Shown: in pieces, positions 61,572 through 64,000 of the stretch | Layout of the letters: each line of letters opens with the position of its first letter | Position numbering within the stretch: position 1 is the stretch's first letter | DNA from: Acinetobacter lwoffii | Lineage (GTDB): Bacteria; Pseudomonadota; Gammaproteobacteria; Pseudomonadales; Moraxellaceae | Assembly: GCF_029024105.1 (NCBI RefSeq) | Contig: NZ_CP118963.1 | Location: 62,001-126,000 of the forward strand | Direction of reading: 5' to 3' | Length of the DNA: 64,000 nt | Notes under the pieces: generated by a model | What the model saw: only the letters and a program-made list of their open reading frames with translations | The model's database searches: none | What the model was told of the DNA's origin: nothing | Made by a program: the position numbers and the translations under genes

Positions 61572-62936
61572 TTATTTCTTGATTTTTTGCGGACGTGGAT
61601 AGTTTTCTTTGGCAAATTGCTTAGAGCGCTCTACTGCCAAACTGTTGTCTTCCACATCACGGGTAATCGTTGAGCCTGCACCGACTGTGGCGCCATTGCC
61701 AATTTTTACAGGTGCCACCAATGAACTGTTCGAGCCAATAAAGGCCTGATCACCAATAATCGTTTTAAACTTGTTCGCACCATCATAATTACAGGTAATG
61801 GTTCCTGCACCGATATTAGAACCGGCACCGATTTCAGCATCACCCAGGTAGGTAAAGTGGTTGGCTTTAGAGCCTTGACCAATCGTGGTATTTTTAACTT
61901 CAACGAAGTTACCGATATGTACCTCAGCTGCGAGTTTTGCACCCGGACGGAGTCGTGCAAAAGGTCCAATTTGGGTATCTTCCCCAACGATGGCGCTATC
62001 TAAAATGCTATATGGCTGAACCTTGGTGCCAGCTGCAATCTTGGTATTCTTGATAATACAGCCGGCGCCAATTTCAACGTTGTCGCCCAGCTCGCAATCA
62101 CCTTCGATAATCACATTGATATCAATGCGGACATCCTGACCGACAGTTAAATTGCCACGCAAGTCAAAGCGGCTTGGATCAATCAGATGTACACCTTGAT
62201 GCATTAGCTGTTTGGCTTGATAAGCCTGGAACTGATGCTCTAAAGCAGCGAGCTGCACACGGTCATTTACCCCTTCAACTTCGAAAGCCTGCTCAGGTTC
62301 TACCGATGCAACTTGCATACCATCTGCCAAAGCCATCGCCACAATATCGGTCAGGTAATATTCACCCTGCGCATTGTCATTGCTTAAATTTGGCAGCCAT
62401 TGATGCAACTTGGCATTGCTGACCGCATAAATACCGGTATTGATTTCCTTGATCTGACGTTGGGCATCGTTGGCATCTTTATGTTCAATAATGGCCTGGA
62501 TCTGACCCTGTTCACGCACAATACGGCCATAACCATTGGCATCCGGCAGGGTAAGGGTCACCAGACCAATACCGGTTTCTGCGGTGGCATCGAGTAATTT
62601 TTGCAAGGTCACAGGATTAATGCACGGTACATCGCCGGAAAGAATCAGAGATACGCCGTCGTTAGGCAGTACAGGCAAGGTCATTTGCACCGCATGTCCG
62701 GTACCCAGCTGTTCAGCCTGTTTTACCCATTTAATATCCTGTTGTGCAAATGCTGTTTGAACACGGTCACCACCATGACCATAAATCGTAATAATATTAT
62801 CTGCATTTAATTTTTTTGCCGTTTCAATGACATGACTCAGTAAAGGACGTCCTGCAAGAGGTTGTAATACTTTCGGTAAGCTTGAACGCATGCGCGTGCC
62901 TTTACCTGCAGCAAGAATAATAACAGTCGTTGACAT
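61572..62936 (-). CDS. glmU: Bifunctional UDP-GlcNAc pyrophosphorylase / GlcN-1-P acetyltransferase
   Basis: 454 residues. N-terminal uridyltransferase loop LAAGKGTRMRSSLPKVLQ with AEQLGTGHAVQM; C-terminal left-handed beta-helix with the acetyltransferase segment LRPGAKLAAEVHIGNFVEVKNTTIG and YLGDAEIG. It carries out the last two steps to UDP-GlcNAc. It lies 11 bp upstream of glmS in the same transcript, a normal pairing. Confidence 0.98.
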   Translation of the reverse strand: MSTTVIILAAGKGTRMRSSLPKVLQPLAGRPLLSHVIETAKKLNADNIITIYGHGGDRVQTAFAQQDIKWVKQAEQLGTGHAVQMTLPVLPNDGVSLILSGDVPCINPVTLQKLLDATAETGIGLVTLTLPDANGYGRIVREQGQIQAIIEHKDANDAQRQIKEINTGIYAVSNAKLHQWLPNLSNDNAQGEYYLTDIVAMALADGMQVASVEPEQAFEVEGVNDRVQLAALEHQFQAYQAKQLMHQGVHLIDPSRFDLRGNLTVGQDVRIDINVIIEGDCELGDNVEIGAGCIIKNTKIAAGTKVQPYSILDSAIVGEDTQIGPFARLRPGAKLAAEVHIGNFVEVKNTTIGQGSKANHFTYLGDAEIGAGSNIGAGTITCNYDGANKFKTIIGDQAFIGSNSSLVAPVKIGNGATVGAGSTITRDVEDNSLAVERSKQFAKENYPRPQKIKK

Positions 62937-62956
62937 GTTCTAATCCTAAATATGGC

Positions 62957-63478
62957 TTATGCCACTGTGAAGTAAAAATAAAGCAAAATACAAAGAGCCG
63001 CCCAAAGACCGGCAATAATGTCATCCAGCATGATGCCGAAGCCACCGTCGACCTGACGGTCAATCACCCGGATCGGCCAAGGTTTCCAGATATCAAATAA
63101 TCTGAATAGCGCAAAACCGACGAGCAACCATAACCAGTTCATCTGACCTAAGTAGATCAGGGGCAAAAATGTGATGGATTGTCCTGCAAATTCATCCCAG
63201 ACGATACGTCCATCATCATGTACGCCCATGACTCTAGCAGTATGCCCGCAGATATATATGCCAACCAGAGACATGATGGCAATGGCAAAAACACTGTTTA
63301 GAAAACCAAGATGCAGCCAAATAGGGATAAATAAAAGTGCAAAAGCCGAACCAAAGGTACCAGGTGCTTTAGGTGCCAGACCGGAACCAAAACCAACCCC
63401 ACTAAAGACAATCAGTCGGTCGATCCATGACATGGCTTTAAAATTGATCGCAGGTTTATGCAAAATGTTGATACCCAT
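62957..63478 (-). CDS. pgpA: Phosphatidylglycerophosphatase A
   Basis: 173 residues with three or four hydrophobic segments. The motif GSGLAPKAPGTFGS and the acidic segment VWDEFAGQSI, then VDGGFGIMLDDIIAG, are the PgpA hallmarks. It dephosphorylates phosphatidylglycerophosphate to make phosphatidylglycerol in the inner membrane. Its first codons overlap the end of thiL by 23 bp. ATG at 63433 (MSWIDRL) is an alternative start. Confidence 0.93.
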   Translation of the reverse strand: MGINILHKPAINFKAMSWIDRLIVFSGVGFGSGLAPKAPGTFGSAFALLFIPIWLHLGFLNSVFAIAIMSLVGIYICGHTARVMGVHDDGRIVWDEFAGQSITFLPLIYLGQMNWLWLLVGFALFRLFDIWKPWPIRVIDRQVDGGFGIMLDDIIAGLWAALCILLYFYFTVA

Positions 63479-64000
63479 TAAATTGAAGTAAATGATCTAC
63501 GCCATTTTTTTCAAAAGTTAAGCCGTGCTGCGGCTGAATTTTTCCGATTATACTAATCGGAACATCAAGTTGTTTTTGCAATAATTTTTGGTAATTTTGC
63601 GGGCTTATTGTAAAGCATAACTCGTAATCATCGCCACCAGCGAGGGCATATTGCCATTTTTGCGCATCGTTTAAGGCATGCAGGGCAGGACTGATCGGTA
63701 AGTTTTCGAGTTGCAGCTTTGCACCGACTTGAGAAGCTTTGAGAATATGTCCAAGATCTTGTGCCAAACCATCCGAGATATCAATCATGCTATGCGCCAG
63801 ACCTTTTAAGGCAGCACCGAGCTGACAGCGTGGCGTTGGATAGTCCAGACGTTTTTGCAGTGGATGACCAAGATGCTGTAGTGCAAAAGCTGCATCACCG
63901 ACAGTTCCACTGACACAGATCAGATCACCCGGTTTTGCCCCTGAGCGTGGCACAGCCTGGCCAATATCCACCCAGCCTAATGCAGTGACAGACAGGGTTA
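63456..64000 (-). CDS. thiL: Thiamine-monophosphate kinase, C-terminal part (partial)
   Basis: The frame is open to the window edge, so the N-terminus lies beyond it. About 181 residues are visible. SVTALGWVDIGQAVPRSGAKPGD, DISDGLAQDLGHI and AGGDDYELCFTI match ThiL, an AIR-synthase-fold kinase that phosphorylates thiamine monophosphate to the diphosphate. The order thiL-pgpA is common (often after nusB). The end overlaps pgpA. Confidence 0.95.
   Translation of the reverse strand, partial: TLSVTALGWVDIGQAVPRSGAKPGDLICVSGTVGDAAFALQHLGHPLQKRLDYPTPRCQLGAALKGLAHSMIDISDGLAQDLGHILKASQVGAKLQLENLPISPALHALNDAQKWQYALAGGDDYELCFTISPQNYQKLLQKQLDVPISIIGKIQPQHGLTFEKNGVDHLLQFNGYQHFA

Overview
The window is a chromosomal segment of a gamma-proteobacterium that I assign to Acinetobacter. 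The evidence is the gene order: fkpA, then wzc-wzb-wza on the minus strand, then a plus-strand capsule cluster starting with gna and ending galU-ugd-gpi-gne1 with a reversed pgm. This is the usual Acinetobacter K-locus layout, and the codon use is AT-leaning. The species cannot be fixed from this sequence alone, but the neighbourhood (glmS/glmU close to pgm) differs from the usual A. baumannii arrangement as I remember it.

Layout. 1-5.7 kb (+): the end of an RND efflux permease, a small membrane protein, dnaJ, a cold-shock protein with a long leader and two tiny ORFs, dapB, and a START-domain protein. 5.7-12.2 kb (-): alcohol dehydrogenase, tag, a small protein, a LytM-type lipoprotein, mutY, a HIT protein, a dienelactone hydrolase, and two FKBP-type isomerases, the second being fkpA. 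12.4-51.3 kb: the capsule locus. It begins with a decayed Wzi-like outer-membrane gene, then wzc-wzb-wza. An IS3-family element disabled by a 12-copy 8-bp repeat, next to an IS66 remnant, sits between the divergent wza and gna promoters. The plus-strand synthesis genes follow. Module 1 (gna to gdr, about 19.5-32.7 kb) holds a first flippase, acyltransferases, three GT4 glycosyltransferases and an itr-qhbB-qhbA-gdr set for a diamino-trideoxy sugar. Module 2 (about 32.7-43.4 kb, very AT-rich) holds a second flippase, the only Wzy candidate, more glycosyltransferases, a nucleotidyltransferase/HAD/nucleotidyltransferase-kinase cassette, one reversed gene and a second initiating transferase. The locus closes with galU, ugd, gpi, gne1, an intact Wzi-like paralogue and pgm.

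51.45-59.70 kb is a cargo-free Tn7-like transposon (tnsABCDE, minus strand). Its right end lies 24 bp past the glmS stop codon, the classic attTn7 position. Three matching 20-bp TnsB-type sites sit at each end. Two features stand out. The TnsA catalytic Asp (Tn7 D114) is Ser108, while the other two catalytic residues are kept at the same offset. No 5-bp target duplication is visible at the left end. Together they suggest an element that no longer cuts and pastes but may act replicatively, causing rearrangements, or that is decaying. 59.7-64 kb (-): glmS, glmU, pgpA and the 3' part of thiL.

How the genes work together: gpi, pgm, glmS, glmU, galU, gne1, ugd, gna and the gdr set feed nucleotide sugars. 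Itr proteins load the lipid carrier, glycosyltransferases extend the unit, Wzx flips it, Wzy polymerises it, and Wza-Wzb-Wzc and the Wzi-like protein export and anchor the capsule.
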